NCBI GenBank assembly: GCA_031081585.1
Contig: JAVHLY010000002.1
Span: forward strand, 1-64,000
Source: Armatimonadota bacterium
GTDB lineage: Bacteria; Sysuimicrobiota; Sysuimicrobiia; Sysuimicrobiales; Humicultoraceae
Direction of reading: 5' to 3'
Length of the DNA: 64,000 nucleotides
Below, piece after piece: positions 1 through 8,986 of this stretch. A model generated the notes under the pieces. That model searched no databases and was not told the origin of the DNA. It saw only the letters and a list, made by a program, of their open reading frames with translations. The stretch's first letter is position 1, and the number at the start of each line of letters is the position of its first letter. Made by a program: the position numbers and the translations under genes.

Positions 1-32
1 TGCGGCTGCTGCGCGAGACGGGCGTGCTGTAG
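1..32 (+). CDS. C-terminal tail of an upstream gene, probably the ABC substrate-binding protein (partial)
   Basis: Only the last nine codons and a TAG stop (30-32) are in the window; they read RLLRETGVL. A periplasmic Fe(III)-binding protein gene usually precedes a fused FbpB-type permease, and the short Leu/Arg-rich end would fit such a protein. The assignment rests on context alone. Confidence 0.35.
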   Translation, partial: RLLRETGVL

Positions 33-92
33 GGTCACGGGGAGGCGGTCTGCGACGCAGATCCTGACCCGGCGCGCGCGAGCCAGGACCCG

Positions 93-1696
93 GTGCTAGA
101 GCTCCGCGCCCTCGAGTCCGCGGCTGCCGGGCGGCGCCGCGACGCCGCGGCTGTCCCACCGCTCGTGGCGCTGGCTGCGGTGGTGGCGGCGGCGGTGCTC
201 CTGCCGGTGGCCTACCTGGTCGTGCGGGCGGCCGGCGCCGGCCCCGAAGTCTGGGACCTCCTGTGGAGCCCCCGCACCGGCCGCATCCTGCTGCGTTCCG
301 TGCTGCTGGCCGGGGTGGTCACCGCCTCCACAGTCCTCCTGGCCGTCCCCCTGGCCTGGCTCACTACCCGCACCGACCTCCCGGGGGCGCGCCTGTGGCG
401 GGTGGTCACGGCGCTGCCCCTGGTGGTGCCGTCGTACGTCGGGGGGTTCGTCGTGGCCACCGCGCTCGGGCCGACCGGCCTTCTCCAGCAGCTCCTCCAC
501 CGCCTGGCCGGGGTGGAGCGTCTCCCCGACCTGTACGGGTTCCCGGGCGCCTGGCTCGTCCTCACCCTCTTCACCTATCCCTACGTCCTGCTGAGCGTGC
601 GGGCGGGGTGGCGCGGGCTCGACCCGGCGCTGGAGGAGGTGGCGCGCACGCTGGGGGAGCGCGGCTGGCGCGCCTTCCGCCGGGCCGTCCTGCCGCAGCT
701 GTGGCCCTGGATCCGCGCCGGCGCGCTGCTGGTGGCGCTCTACACCCTGGCCGACTTCGGCGCGGTCTCGATGATGCAGCTCGAGACCTTCACCACGGCC
801 ATCCACGTCCAGTACCAGGCGTCCTTCGACCGCCACGGCGCCGCCGCGCTGGCCCTCGTGCTCGTGGCGCTCACGGGGGCCCTCCTGCTGGCCGCCGACC
901 GGCCCGGGCGCGGCCGGCAGCACCGGGTCGGCGTGGGGCCGGGCCGCCTCCCGCCCCTCGTGCCCCTCGGCCCCTGGCGGTGGCCCGCGCTGCTCGGCTG
1001 CGCGGCGGTGACGCTCTGCGCCGTCCTCCTGCCGCTGGGTGTGCTCACCTACTGGCTCGTCCTGGGCCTGGCGCACGGGGAGCCGCTGGTCCTGACGTGG
1101 CGCCCGGCGCTGACCTCGCTGGCGCTGGGGGCGGCCAGCGCGGTGGTGACGGTGGCGGCGGCCTTCCCGCTGGCCCTGCTGGCGGCGCGCTTCTCCGGTC
1201 CGCTGGCCCTGCTGGCGGGGCGCATCGTCTACGCCGGTTACGCGCTGCCGGGGATCGTCGTGGCCCTGGCGCTGGTCTTCTTCACGGCGCGCGTGGTGCC
1301 GGCCCTCTACCAGACGCCCGCGGCCCTGCTCGTCGCCTACGCCGTGCTCTTCCTGCCCCAGGCGGCCGGGGCGCTGCACGCCGCCCTGGCGCGGGTCCAG
1401 CCGTCCCAGGAAGAGGCGGCGCGCACCCTGGGCCGCACTCCGACCCAGGTCCTCTGGTCGGTGACGCTGCCGCTGGTGCGTCCGGGCGTCGCCGCCGCGG
1501 GAGCGCTCGTCTTCCTCACGACGATGAAGGAACTCCCGGCCACGCTGCTGCTGAGCCCTATCGGGATGGAGACGCTGGCCACCCGCGTCTGGTCGGCGGC
1601 GGGGGAGGGTTTCTTCGCCCGCGCCGCCGCGCCGGCCCTGCTGCTCGTCCTCCTCTCCTCGCTCTCCCTGGCCACGCTGGTCGGGCGGGCAGAGCC

Positions 1697-1700
<4 letters not shown>
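93..1700 (+). CDS. fbpB: Fe(III)-type ABC transporter permease, two fused permease domains
   Basis: The 535-residue inner-membrane protein has about twelve hydrophobic segments in two similar halves, the build of FbpB/AfuB/ThiP permeases in which two BPD-type domains are fused. Each half carries an EAA loop that docks on the ATPase: LEEVARTLGERGWRAF near residue 179 and QEEAARTLGRTPTQVL near 440. Start is GTG at 93. The stop overlaps the next start (ATGA), so permease and ATPase are translationally coupled. The substrate is probably ferric iron by family similarity; thiamine or another small anion cannot be excluded from sequence alone. Confidence 0.85.
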
Positions 1701-2791
<1,091 letters not shown>

Positions 2792-2800
<9 letters not shown>

Positions 2801-2811
2801 CCGCAGTGCAC
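2792..2811. terminator. Perfect inverted repeat across the fbpC stop codon
   Basis: GTGCACTG and CAGTGCAC are separated by 4 nt (ACCG) and include the stop codon of fbpC. An 8-bp perfect stem is enough for an RNA hairpin, but no T-run follows, so it may be a 3'-end stabiliser, a Rho-linked end or a protein-binding palindrome instead of an intrinsic terminator. Confidence 0.4.
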
Positions 2812-2830
2812 CGCCCGGGTGTCGACCACC

Positions 2831-3150
2831 GGGGCTGACGACATCGACGCGCCTGGTGCGGGTCCAACCATTCCCGTGAGCCTGGCGGCGGCGTGCCGGG
2901 GCTCGGGGAGGACCGCAAAGCCCTCGAGCTGCGCCGCTTCGCGCAGGCGGTCATCCAGGCAGACGAACCCTTCGGCGCGTCGTCGACGGCCCGGAGGAGT
3001 GCGGCGGCCAGCTGCAGGGCGTCCGCCGCTCGCAACGGGTGGACCCGGAGGAGGCGGTCCGCCGTGCGCCGGACCTCATCCCCGGTTGGATCTCGTCCCA
3101 GGCCTGGCGCAAGTCCGCCGCCTCTGCCGGCGTCCGCGGCCTCCCGGGCT
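2831..3150 (-). pseudogene. Degraded PIN-domain (VapC-like) toxin remnant
   Basis: Reading the minus strand in three successive frames gives one continuous PIN-domain C-terminal half: AADLRQAWDEIQP, then DEVRRTADRLLRVHPLRAAD followed by ALQLAAALLRAVDD, then FVCLDDRLREAAQLEGF and AVLPEP. The order and spacing match VapC toxins, where the RAADALQLAAAL helix and the CLDDRL strand sit near the active site. Two one-base deletions (near 3078-3086 and 2965-2980) break the frame. The N-terminal half with the first catalytic Asp is missing and no antitoxin gene is present. This fills the 367-nt gap between fbpC and lipB. Confidence 0.7.
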
Positions 3151-3155
3151 CTTGC

Positions 3156-3161
3156 TAGAAT
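3156..3161 (+). promoter_or_regulatory. Putative -10 element for lipB (leaderless start)
   Basis: TAGAAT ends 6 nt before the GTG start of lipB. That spacing places the transcription start at or next to the start codon, as in leaderless genes of Deinococcus-Thermus and Actinobacteria. No Shine-Dalgarno sequence precedes the GTG, which agrees with a leaderless mRNA. The same hexamer occurs upstream of wecA (16866) and upstream of the first ompH gene (32957). Confidence 0.45.
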
Positions 3162-3167
3162 AGCGCT

Positions 3168-3899
3168 GTGACCGATGCCCTCCTCCTGCGGCTCCCCGGG
3201 CTCACCCCCTATCGGGAGGCGTGGGACCTGCAACGACGCCTGGTCCCGGCCCGCCAGCAGGGTCTCCTGCCGGACGTGCTGCTGGTGCTCGAGCACACCC
3301 CGGTCATCACCCTGGGGCGGCGGGGCGGGACCCTGATGGTGTCGCGCGAGACGCTGGCGCAGCAGGGGATCGAGGTCTACGAGGTGGAGCGCGGGGGGCA
3401 GGCCACCTACCACGGACCGGGCCAGCTCGTTGCCTACCCGATCCTCCACCTGGGCAGGCTGGGAGAGGACGTTGTGCGGTTCATGCGCCTGCTGGAGGAG
3501 TCGATCATCCGCATGGCGGGGGACTTCGGCGTGGCGGCCGGGCGCGAGCCGGGCTACCCGGGGGTATGGGTGGACGGCCGCAAGCTGGCGGCGGTGGGCG
3601 TGGCGGTGAAGCGCCGGGTGACGATGCACGGCATGGCGTTGAACGTGACCACCGACCTCGGCCAGTTCCGGTGGATCGACCCGTGCGGACTGGGGCGTCC
3701 CGTCACCTCGCTGGCCGAGGAGCTGGGGCGGCCGGTGGCCCTGGACGTGGTGGCCGACGCCTACGCGCGCCGGTTCGCCGAGGTCTTCGGCGTGCGCCTG
3801 CGCCCCGTCACGGCCGACGCCGTGGCCAGAGCGCTGGGGCCGGCGGGCGAGGGCGCCGCCGTGCCCGTTCCCGCGGCGGTCACCCGTCCGGAGGCCTGA
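3168..3899 (+). CDS. lipB: Lipoyl(octanoyl) transferase
   Basis: LipB moves an octanoyl group from acyl carrier protein to the lipoyl domains of 2-oxoacid dehydrogenases and the glycine cleavage H protein, for later sulfur insertion by LipA. The 243-residue protein shows RGGQATYHGPGQLVAYPI (from about 76), the lysine region GRKLAAVGVAVKRRVTMHG with ALNV, and the acyl-accepting Cys in DPCGLGRPVTSL (about 172). The start is GTG 3168 behind a near-adjacent -10 box. The stop overlaps the next start by one base, so lipB may head the sulfur operon. Length is normal apart from a short Ala/Pro-rich tail. Confidence 0.92.
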   Translation: MTDALLLRLPGLTPYREAWDLQRRLVPARQQGLLPDVLLVLEHTPVITLGRRGGTLMVSRETLAQQGIEVYEVERGGQATYHGPGQLVAYPILHLGRLGEDVVRFMRLLEESIIRMAGDFGVAAGREPGYPGVWVDGRKLAAVGVAVKRRVTMHGMALNVTTDLGQFRWIDPCGLGRPVTSLAEELGRPVALDVVADAYARRFAEVFGVRLRPVTADAVARALGPAGEGAAVPVPAAVTRPEA

Positions 3900-5038
3900 T
3901 GCCGCACCGGTTCGAGACCCGCGCCATCCACGACGGCCAGGCTCCGGATCCCGCCACCGGCGCCGTGGTCGTGCCCATCTACCAGACCTCCACCTACGCC
4001 CAGGAGGCGCCCGGGCGTCACCGCGGCTACGAATACTCCCGCACCGCCAACCCCACGCGCACCGCCCTGGAGCGGGCGCTGGCCTCGCTCGAGGAGGGGG
4101 CGCACGGGGTGGCCTTCGCCTCGGGGATGGCGGCGATCACCGCGGTGACCACGCTGCTCGATCCCGGAGCCCACGTGCTGGCGCCGGACGACGTCTACGG
4201 CGGCACCTACCGGCTGCTGGTGCGCGTGTTGCACCGGTACGGGATCGCCAGCGACTTCGTGGACATGCGCGACCTGGCGACGGTGGAGCGGGCGCTGCGG
4301 CCCACCACGCGCCTCGTGCTGGTGGAGTCGCCCACGAACCCCTACCTGCGGGTGCTGGACATCGCCCGCATCGCCGAGCTGGCGCACGCCCACGGGGCGC
4401 TCGTGGCCGTGGACAACACCTTCGCCTCCCCCTACCTGCAGCGGCCGCTGCGGCTGGGCGCCGACCTGGTCATCCACTCCACGACCAAGTACCTGGGCGG
4501 CCACTCCGACGTCGTGGGGGGTGCCGTGGTGACCGCGCGCGACGACCTGGCCGAGCGCCTGCGCTTCTACCAGAACGCCGCCGGCGCCGTCCCCGGGCCG
4601 CTGGACTGCTGGCTGGTCCTGCGCGGCCTGCGCACCCTGGCCGTGCGCATGGAGCGCCACTGCGCCAACGCCGCGGCGGTGGCGGCGTTCCTGCGCGAGC
4701 ACCCGCGGGTGGCCCGCGTCTTCTACCCGGGGCTGCCCGACGACCCGGGGCACGCGCTGGCCGCCCGGCAGATGAGCGGGTTTGGGGGGATGGTCTCCTG
4801 CATCGTGCGCGGCGGGGAGGAGGCGGCGCGGCGGGTGGCCGCGCGCACCCGCCTCTTCGTGCTGGCGGAGAGCCTCGGCGGGGTGGAGTCGCTCATCGAC
4901 CATCCGGCCTCGATGACCCACGCTTCGCTGGCCGCCTCGCCGCTGGCCGTCGATCCGGGCCTGCTCCGCCTGTCGGTGGGCCTGGAGCACCCCGACGATC
5001 TCGTGGAGGACCTGCGACAGGCGCTGGAGGAGTCGTGA
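3899..5038 (+). CDS. Cystathionine gamma-synthase/gamma-lyase family PLP enzyme
   Basis: A 379-residue fold-type I PLP enzyme of the Cys/Met metabolism family. The signatures are the N-terminal [32 protein letters not shown], and [12 protein letters not shown], where K197 is the PLP lysine. Family members interconvert cysteine, cystathionine and homocysteine; sequence alone does not separate synthase (MetB) from lyase (MetC/MccB). Being next to cysteine-synthase genes suggests trans-sulfuration. The ATG overlaps the last base of the lipB stop (TGATG). Confidence 0.88.
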   Translation: MPHRFETRAIHDGQAPDPATGAVVVPIYQTSTYAQEAPGRHRGYEYSRTANPTRTALERALASLEEGAHGVAFASGMAAITAVTTLLDPGAHVLAPDDVYGGTYRLLVRVLHRYGIASDFVDMRDLATVERALRPTTRLVLVESPTNPYLRVLDIARIAELAHAHGALVAVDNTFASPYLQRPLRLGADLVIHSTTKYLGGHSDVVGGAVVTARDDLAERLRFYQNAAGAVPGPLDCWLVLRGLRTLAVRMERHCANAAAVAAFLREHPRVARVFYPGLPDDPGHALAARQMSGFGGMVSCIVRGGEEAARRVAARTRLFVLAESLGGVESLIDHPASMTHASLAASPLAVDPGLLRLSVGLEHPDDLVEDLRQALEES

Positions 5039-5039
5039 G

Positions 5040-6740
5040 ATGCCGACGGTCTTCGTGCCGGCCCCGTTGCGGCGCCACACCGGTGGGCAGAGCCGGCTGG
5101 AGGTGCCCGGCCGCACCGTCCGTGAGGTCCTCCAGGCGCTGACCCGGGCCTACCCCGAGGTGGGCGCGCAGGTGCTGGACGCCTCCGGAGAGGTGCGCAC
5201 CTACATCAACATCTTCGTGAACGGGACCGAGATCCGCACCCAGGCCGGCCAGGAGACGCCGGTGGGGGAGGGGGACGAGGTCTCCATCATCCCGGCCATG
5301 GCCGGCGGGGCCCGCACCACGCGGGCCCCGACGCCGGACGCGGCGCGGGCGGCCACTCCCCGCCGGGAGGCCATCGCCGACACCGTCCTCGACCTCATCG
5401 GGCACACGCCGCTGGTGCGCCTGCACAAGGTCGTGCGCGGCGTGCGGGCCGAGGTCCTGGCCAAGCTGGAGTTCCTCAACCCCGGCGGGTCGGTGAAGGA
5501 CCGCATCGGCATCCGGATGATCCGGCAGGCCGAGCAGGAGGGGAAGCTGCGGCCGGGCGGCGTGATCGTGGAGGCCACCTCCGGCAACACCGGCGTCGCC
5601 CTGGCCATGGCGGCGGCGGTGCGCGGCTACCGCTGCGTCTTCGTCATGCCCGACAAGATGTCGGAGGAGAAGATCCGCCTCCTGCGCGCCTTCGGGGCCC
5701 GCGTGGTCATCACGCCCACGGCGGTGCCCCCCGACGACCCGCGCTCCTACTACAGCGTCAGCCGCCGCCTGGCCCAGGAGCTGCCCAACGCCTTCTACGC
5801 CGACCAGTACCACAACCCCGCCAACCCCGCGGCCCACTACGAGACCACCGGGCCGGAGCTGTGGGAGCAGACCGGCGGGCGGCTCGACGTCCTGGTGGTC
5901 GGCCTGGGGACCGGCGGGACCGCCTCCGGCGCGGCGCGCTACCTCAAGGAGCGGCACCCCGGGCTCGTCTGCGTCGGGGTGGACCCGGTGGGGTCGATCT
6001 ACACCGAGTACTTCCGCACCGGCCGCCTGCCCGAGCCGCACACCTACAAAGTGGAAGGGATCGGCGAGGACTTCCTCCCCGGGACGATGGACTTCAGCGT
6101 CGTGGACGAGGTCGTGCCGGTGACCGACCGCGAGGCCTTCACCATGACCCGCCGCCTGGTGCGGGAGGAGGGGCTGCTGTGCGGCGGGAGCAGCGGGGCC
6201 GCGGTGGCCGGCGCGCTCAAGTACCTGCGCGGACTCCCCGACCACGGGGAGGGGCGGCGCGTCGTGGTCATCCTCCCCGACTCCGGGCTGCGCTACCTCT
6301 CCAAGATCTTCTCCGACGACTGGATGCGGGAGCACGGCTTCCTCGAGGCCGACCTGGGGACGGTGAGCGAGCTGCTGGGCGCCAAGGGGCTGGCCCTGAT
6401 CACCGCCGGGCCCGCCGACCCGGTGCGGGCCGTCATCGCCAAGATGAAGGAGTTCGACGTCAGCCAGCTCCCCGTCGTGGCCGACGGCCAGCTCGTCGGC
6501 ATGATCAGCGAGGTCGACCTCCTCTCCTACCTGCTGGAGGGCGGGCACGGACCCGACGACCCCATCACCCCCATCGTCGACCCCGCCCCGCCGGTGGTCA
6601 GCCCGGACACGCCGGTGGACGACCTGGCCGAGGTCTTCCTCAACGCCAACGCCGCCGTGGTGGTGGACCGGGGACGGGTCGTCGGGATCGTGACGAAGAT
6701 CGACGTCATCGACCACCTGGCGAGGAAGCTCGGACGGTGA
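5040..6740 (+). CDS. Sulfur-carrier (CysO/MoaD-like) :: cysteine/cystathionine synthase :: CBS-pair fusion
   Basis: The 566-residue protein has three parts. Residues 1-90 are a ubiquitin-like MoaD/ThiS/CysO domain (FVNGTEIRTQ, then DEVSIIPAMAGG) ending in a diglycine at G89-G90. Residues about 110-430 are a fold-type II PLP synthase with NPGGSVKDR (PLP lysine K153) and the EATSGNTGVALAMA loop. Residues about 440-566 are two CBS domains, as in cystathionine beta-synthase. Free CysO carries a C-terminal thiocarboxylate as sulfide donor for CysM in Mycobacterium; here the diglycine is internal, so cleavage or a non-thiocarboxylate role is needed. It starts 1 nt after the previous stop and ends in a GTGA overlap with the serine kinase gene. 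Confidence 0.88.
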   Translation: MPTVFVPAPLRRHTGGQSRLEVPGRTVREVLQALTRAYPEVGAQVLDASGEVRTYINIFVNGTEIRTQAGQETPVGEGDEVSIIPAMAGGARTTRAPTPDAARAATPRREAIADTVLDLIGHTPLVRLHKVVRGVRAEVLAKLEFLNPGGSVKDRIGIRMIRQAEQEGKLRPGGVIVEATSGNTGVALAMAAAVRGYRCVFVMPDKMSEEKIRLLRAFGARVVITPTAVPPDDPRSYYSVSRRLAQELPNAFYADQYHNPANPAAHYETTGPELWEQTGGRLDVLVVGLGTGGTASGAARYLKERHPGLVCVGVDPVGSIYTEYFRTGRLPEPHTYKVEGIGEDFLPGTMDFSVVDEVVPVTDREAFTMTRRLVREEGLLCGGSSGAAVAGALKYLRGLPDHGEGRRVVVILPDSGLRYLSKIFSDDWMREHGFLEADLGTVSELLGAKGLALITAGPADPVRAVIAKMKEFDVSQLPVVADGQLVGMISEVDLLSYLLEGGHGPDDPITPIVDPAPPVVSPDTPVDDLAEVFLNANAAVVVDRGRVVGIVTKIDVIDHLARKLGR

Positions 6741-7582
6741 GCGAGGCCCGTGCCGTGCTGCGCCTCCCCTCGGGGCAGCTCCTGCCCCCGCTGCGCGTGG
6801 TGGACGCGGAGGCGGTGCGGCTGCACGAGGACGCCGACCCCCGCCGCGTCGAGGCGCTGGTGGAGCGCCTGCGCCAGGAGGACGTGCTGCGGAACCCGCC
6901 GGTGGCGGCGCCGCTCCCGCGGGGCGGCTACGTGGTCCTGGACGGCGCCAACCGGACCGTGGCCCTACGCCGGTTGGGGCTCCCGGCGCACGTGCTGCAG
7001 GTGGTGGACTACGCCGACGCGGCGGTGCGCCTAGAGGTCTGGCACCACCTGCTGCAGGAGGACGGCGACGTGCTGGCCGCGCTCCCCTCGGCGCGGGTGG
7101 AGCGGCTGGATAGCGTCGAGGTGCTGCTCGACGCGCTGGCCACGCGGCGGGCGGCCTGCGGGCTCGTCACGCCCGACGGGGTGTGGGGCGTGCGGGACGG
7201 CAGGGAGCTGCAGGCGCGCGTGCGGGCCGTCCGCGCCCTGGTGAGCGCGTACGCCGGCCGGCAGGCGATCTACCGGGTGCCCACGCCCGACCTCCCCCAG
7301 CTGGCGGCGGAGTACGGGCGCGTGGCGGCGGTGGCGGTCTTCCCCCCGTTCGCCAAGGAGGAGATCCTGCGCCTGGCCGAGCTGCCGGAGAAGCTGCCGA
7401 CGGGGATCACCCGGCACGTCATCCCCAACCGCGTCCTGCGCCTCAACCTGCCGCTCGACATCCTCCGGGGGGCGAACTCGCTCGAGGCGAAGAACGCCGC
7501 GCTGCACGAGCTGCTGCACGCCCGGCTGCTGGCCCACCGCGTGCGCTACTACGCCGAGCCCACGCTCCTGCTGGACGAGTGA
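6737..7582 (+). CDS. SerK/SbnI-like free L-serine kinase (ParB-fold)
   Basis: The 281-residue protein resembles the ParB-related free-serine kinases SbnI (Staphylococcus) and SerK (Thermococcus kodakarensis), which phosphorylate L-serine to O-phospho-L-serine. Seen directly: a Glu in LHED at residue 31, where I recall SerK using E30 as catalytic base, and DGANRT at 69-74, matching the DGxxR nucleotide/phosphate loop. The rest (LPTGITRHVIPNRVLRLNLP) follows SbnI-like proteins. The gene lies between two PLP synthase genes with 4-bp overlaps on both sides, which strongly supports a role in supplying O-phosphoserine for cysteine synthesis. Activity and phosphate donor (ADP or ATP) are inferred. 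Confidence 0.72.
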   Translation: MSEARAVLRLPSGQLLPPLRVVDAEAVRLHEDADPRRVEALVERLRQEDVLRNPPVAAPLPRGGYVVLDGANRTVALRRLGLPAHVLQVVDYADAAVRLEVWHHLLQEDGDVLAALPSARVERLDSVEVLLDALATRRAACGLVTPDGVWGVRDGRELQARVRAVRALVSAYAGRQAIYRVPTPDLPQLAAEYGRVAAVAVFPPFAKEEILRLAELPEKLPTGITRHVIPNRVLRLNLPLDILRGANSLEAKNAALHELLHARLLAHRVRYYAEPTLLLDE

Positions 7583-8562
7583 GTCCGCCCGTGGGCTCGC
7601 CGCCGCCCGACCCCCTCCCCGCCGCCCCGTCGGCCCGCCAGGCCGGGGCGGCCGTCCGCCTGGGACAGAGGCTCCTGGAGCGGATCGGCAACACGCCGCT
7701 GTTGCAGGTCACCCGCCTGCCGGAGGTCCCCCCCGGGGTCACGCTGCTGGCCAAGGCGGAGTGGTTCAACCCCGGCGGCTCGGTGAAGGACCGCCCCGTC
7801 CTGCGCATGATCGAGGAGGCGGAGCGCAGCGGCCTCCTCACCCCCGACCGGATCCTGCTCGACTCCTCGTCGGGCAACGCCGGGATCGCCTACGCCATGA
7901 TCGGGGCGGCCAAGGGCTACCGCGTCGAGCTGGTGCTCCCGGCCAACGTCAGCGAGGAGCGCAAGCGGCTGATCCGCGCCTACGGCGCGGAGGTGATCCT
8001 CTCCGACCCGCTGGAGGGCTCGGACGGGGCGATCCGGGTGGCCCGGGCACGCTTCGCCGCCGCCCCCGACCGGTACGTCATGCCCGACCAGTACAACAAC
8101 CCGGCCAACTGGCGCGCCCACTACGACACCACCGGGGCGGAGATCCTGGTCCAGACCGGCGGGCGGGTGACGCACTTCGTGGCCGGGCTGGGGACCTCGG
8201 GGACGCTCGTGGGGGCGGGCCGACGGCTGCGCGAGGCCCTGGCGCACGTGCAGGTCGTGGGCGTGGAGCCGGACGGGCCGCTGCACGGGCTGGAGGGGCT
8301 CAAGCACATGGCCACCTCCATCGTCCCCGGTATCTACGACCCCTCCGTCCACCACCGGGTAATCGCGGTGGCCACCGAGGCGGCCTACGCCATGACGCGG
8401 CGCCTGGCCCGCGAGGAAGGGTGGCTGGTGGGCCCCTCTGCGGGGGCCGCCATGGTGGCCGCCCTGCAGGTGGCCCGTGAGGCCGGGGAGGGGGTGGTGG
8501 TGGTCGTCCTCCCCGACGGCGGCGACCGCTACCTCTCCACACGGGTCTTCGCCGAGCCCTGA
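7579..8562 (+). CDS. cysM: Cysteine synthase, CysM/O-phosphoserine sulfhydrylase-like
   Basis: A 327-residue fold-type II PLP enzyme that would replace the hydroxyl, acetyl or phosphate leaving group of serine with sulfide. NPGGSVKDRPV contains the PLP lysine K70; DSSSGNAGIAYAM is the substrate loop; GLGTSGTLVG binds the PLP phosphate. It lacks the CBS pair of the fusion encoded upstream. The neighbouring serine kinase and JAMM peptidase point to O-phosphoserine as substrate, as for mycobacterial CysM. The GTG start (GTGA overlap with the kinase) gives an Ala/Pro-rich N-terminal tail; GTG 7591 is an alternative. Confidence 0.87.
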   Translation: MSPPVGSPPPDPLPAAPSARQAGAAVRLGQRLLERIGNTPLLQVTRLPEVPPGVTLLAKAEWFNPGGSVKDRPVLRMIEEAERSGLLTPDRILLDSSSGNAGIAYAMIGAAKGYRVELVLPANVSEERKRLIRAYGAEVILSDPLEGSDGAIRVARARFAAAPDRYVMPDQYNNPANWRAHYDTTGAEILVQTGGRVTHFVAGLGTSGTLVGAGRRLREALAHVQVVGVEPDGPLHGLEGLKHMATSIVPGIYDPSVHHRVIAVATEAAYAMTRRLAREEGWLVGPSAGAAMVAALQVAREAGEGVVVVVLPDGGDRYLSTRVFAEP

Positions 8563-8572
8563 GGGCGCTGCC

Positions 8573-8986
8573 GTGCCCCTGCGCCTGACCCGGGCCCAGG
8601 CCGACGAGATCGTGGCCCACGCGCAGGAGACCTACCCCAACGAGTGCGTGGGGCTCCTGGCCGGGCGGGAGGGGCGCGTGCTGCGCGTCTACCGGGGCCG
8701 CAACGTGGACGAGAGCCCCTATACCTACCGACTGGACGACCGGCAGCTCCTGGCGATCCTGCGGGAGCTGGACGAGGAGCGGCTGGACCTGGTGGGCATC
8801 TACCACTCCCACACCGCCTCCGACGCCTACCCCTCGCGGACGGACGTGGCCAGGGCCTTCTACCCCGACGCGGTGTACGTTATCGTATCCTTGAAGGACC
8901 GTGCGGGGCCCGTCCTGCGGGGGTTCCGCATCGTCGACGGGGCCGTTACGGAGGAGCCGCTCGAGCTGGAGGCGGTGTCGCCATGA
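8573..8986 (+). CDS. mec: Mec-like JAMM metallopeptidase
   Basis: The 137-residue protein is a minimal JAMM/MPN zinc peptidase. All catalytic residues are visible: E24 (NECVG), H78 and H80 (YHSHT), S88 and D91 (SRTD), in the E...HxHx7Sx2D arrangement. In Mycobacterium tuberculosis Mec frees cysteine from the CysO-cysteine adduct made by CysM. The same role is likely here, with the possible extra job of cutting after the internal diglycine of the carrier::synthase fusion. The GTG start is 10 nt after the cysM stop; the stop overlaps the Rrf2 start (ATGA). Confidence 0.85.
   Translation: MPLRLTRAQADEIVAHAQETYPNECVGLLAGREGRVLRVYRGRNVDESPYTYRLDDRQLLAILRELDEERLDLVGIYHSHTASDAYPSRTDVARAFYPDAVYVIVSLKDRAGPVLRGFRIVDGAVTEEPLELEAVSP

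Noticed and set aside
3100-3167. SAM or other sulfur riboswitch before the sulfur operon
   Set aside because: The space is filled by the toxin remnant, lipB appears leaderless and no S-box, SAM-II or T-box core was recognised.
3761-6716. Two long minus-strand frames opposite the sulfur operon
   Set aside because: Shadow frames of high-GC coding DNA; low-complexity His/Gln/Arg composition and no motifs.
5298-6740. Separate cysteine synthase gene starting at the internal ATG 5298
   Set aside because: No SD at proper distance, and the frame runs on unbroken from the carrier domain, so a fusion is the simpler reading. A second internal start cannot be fully excluded.
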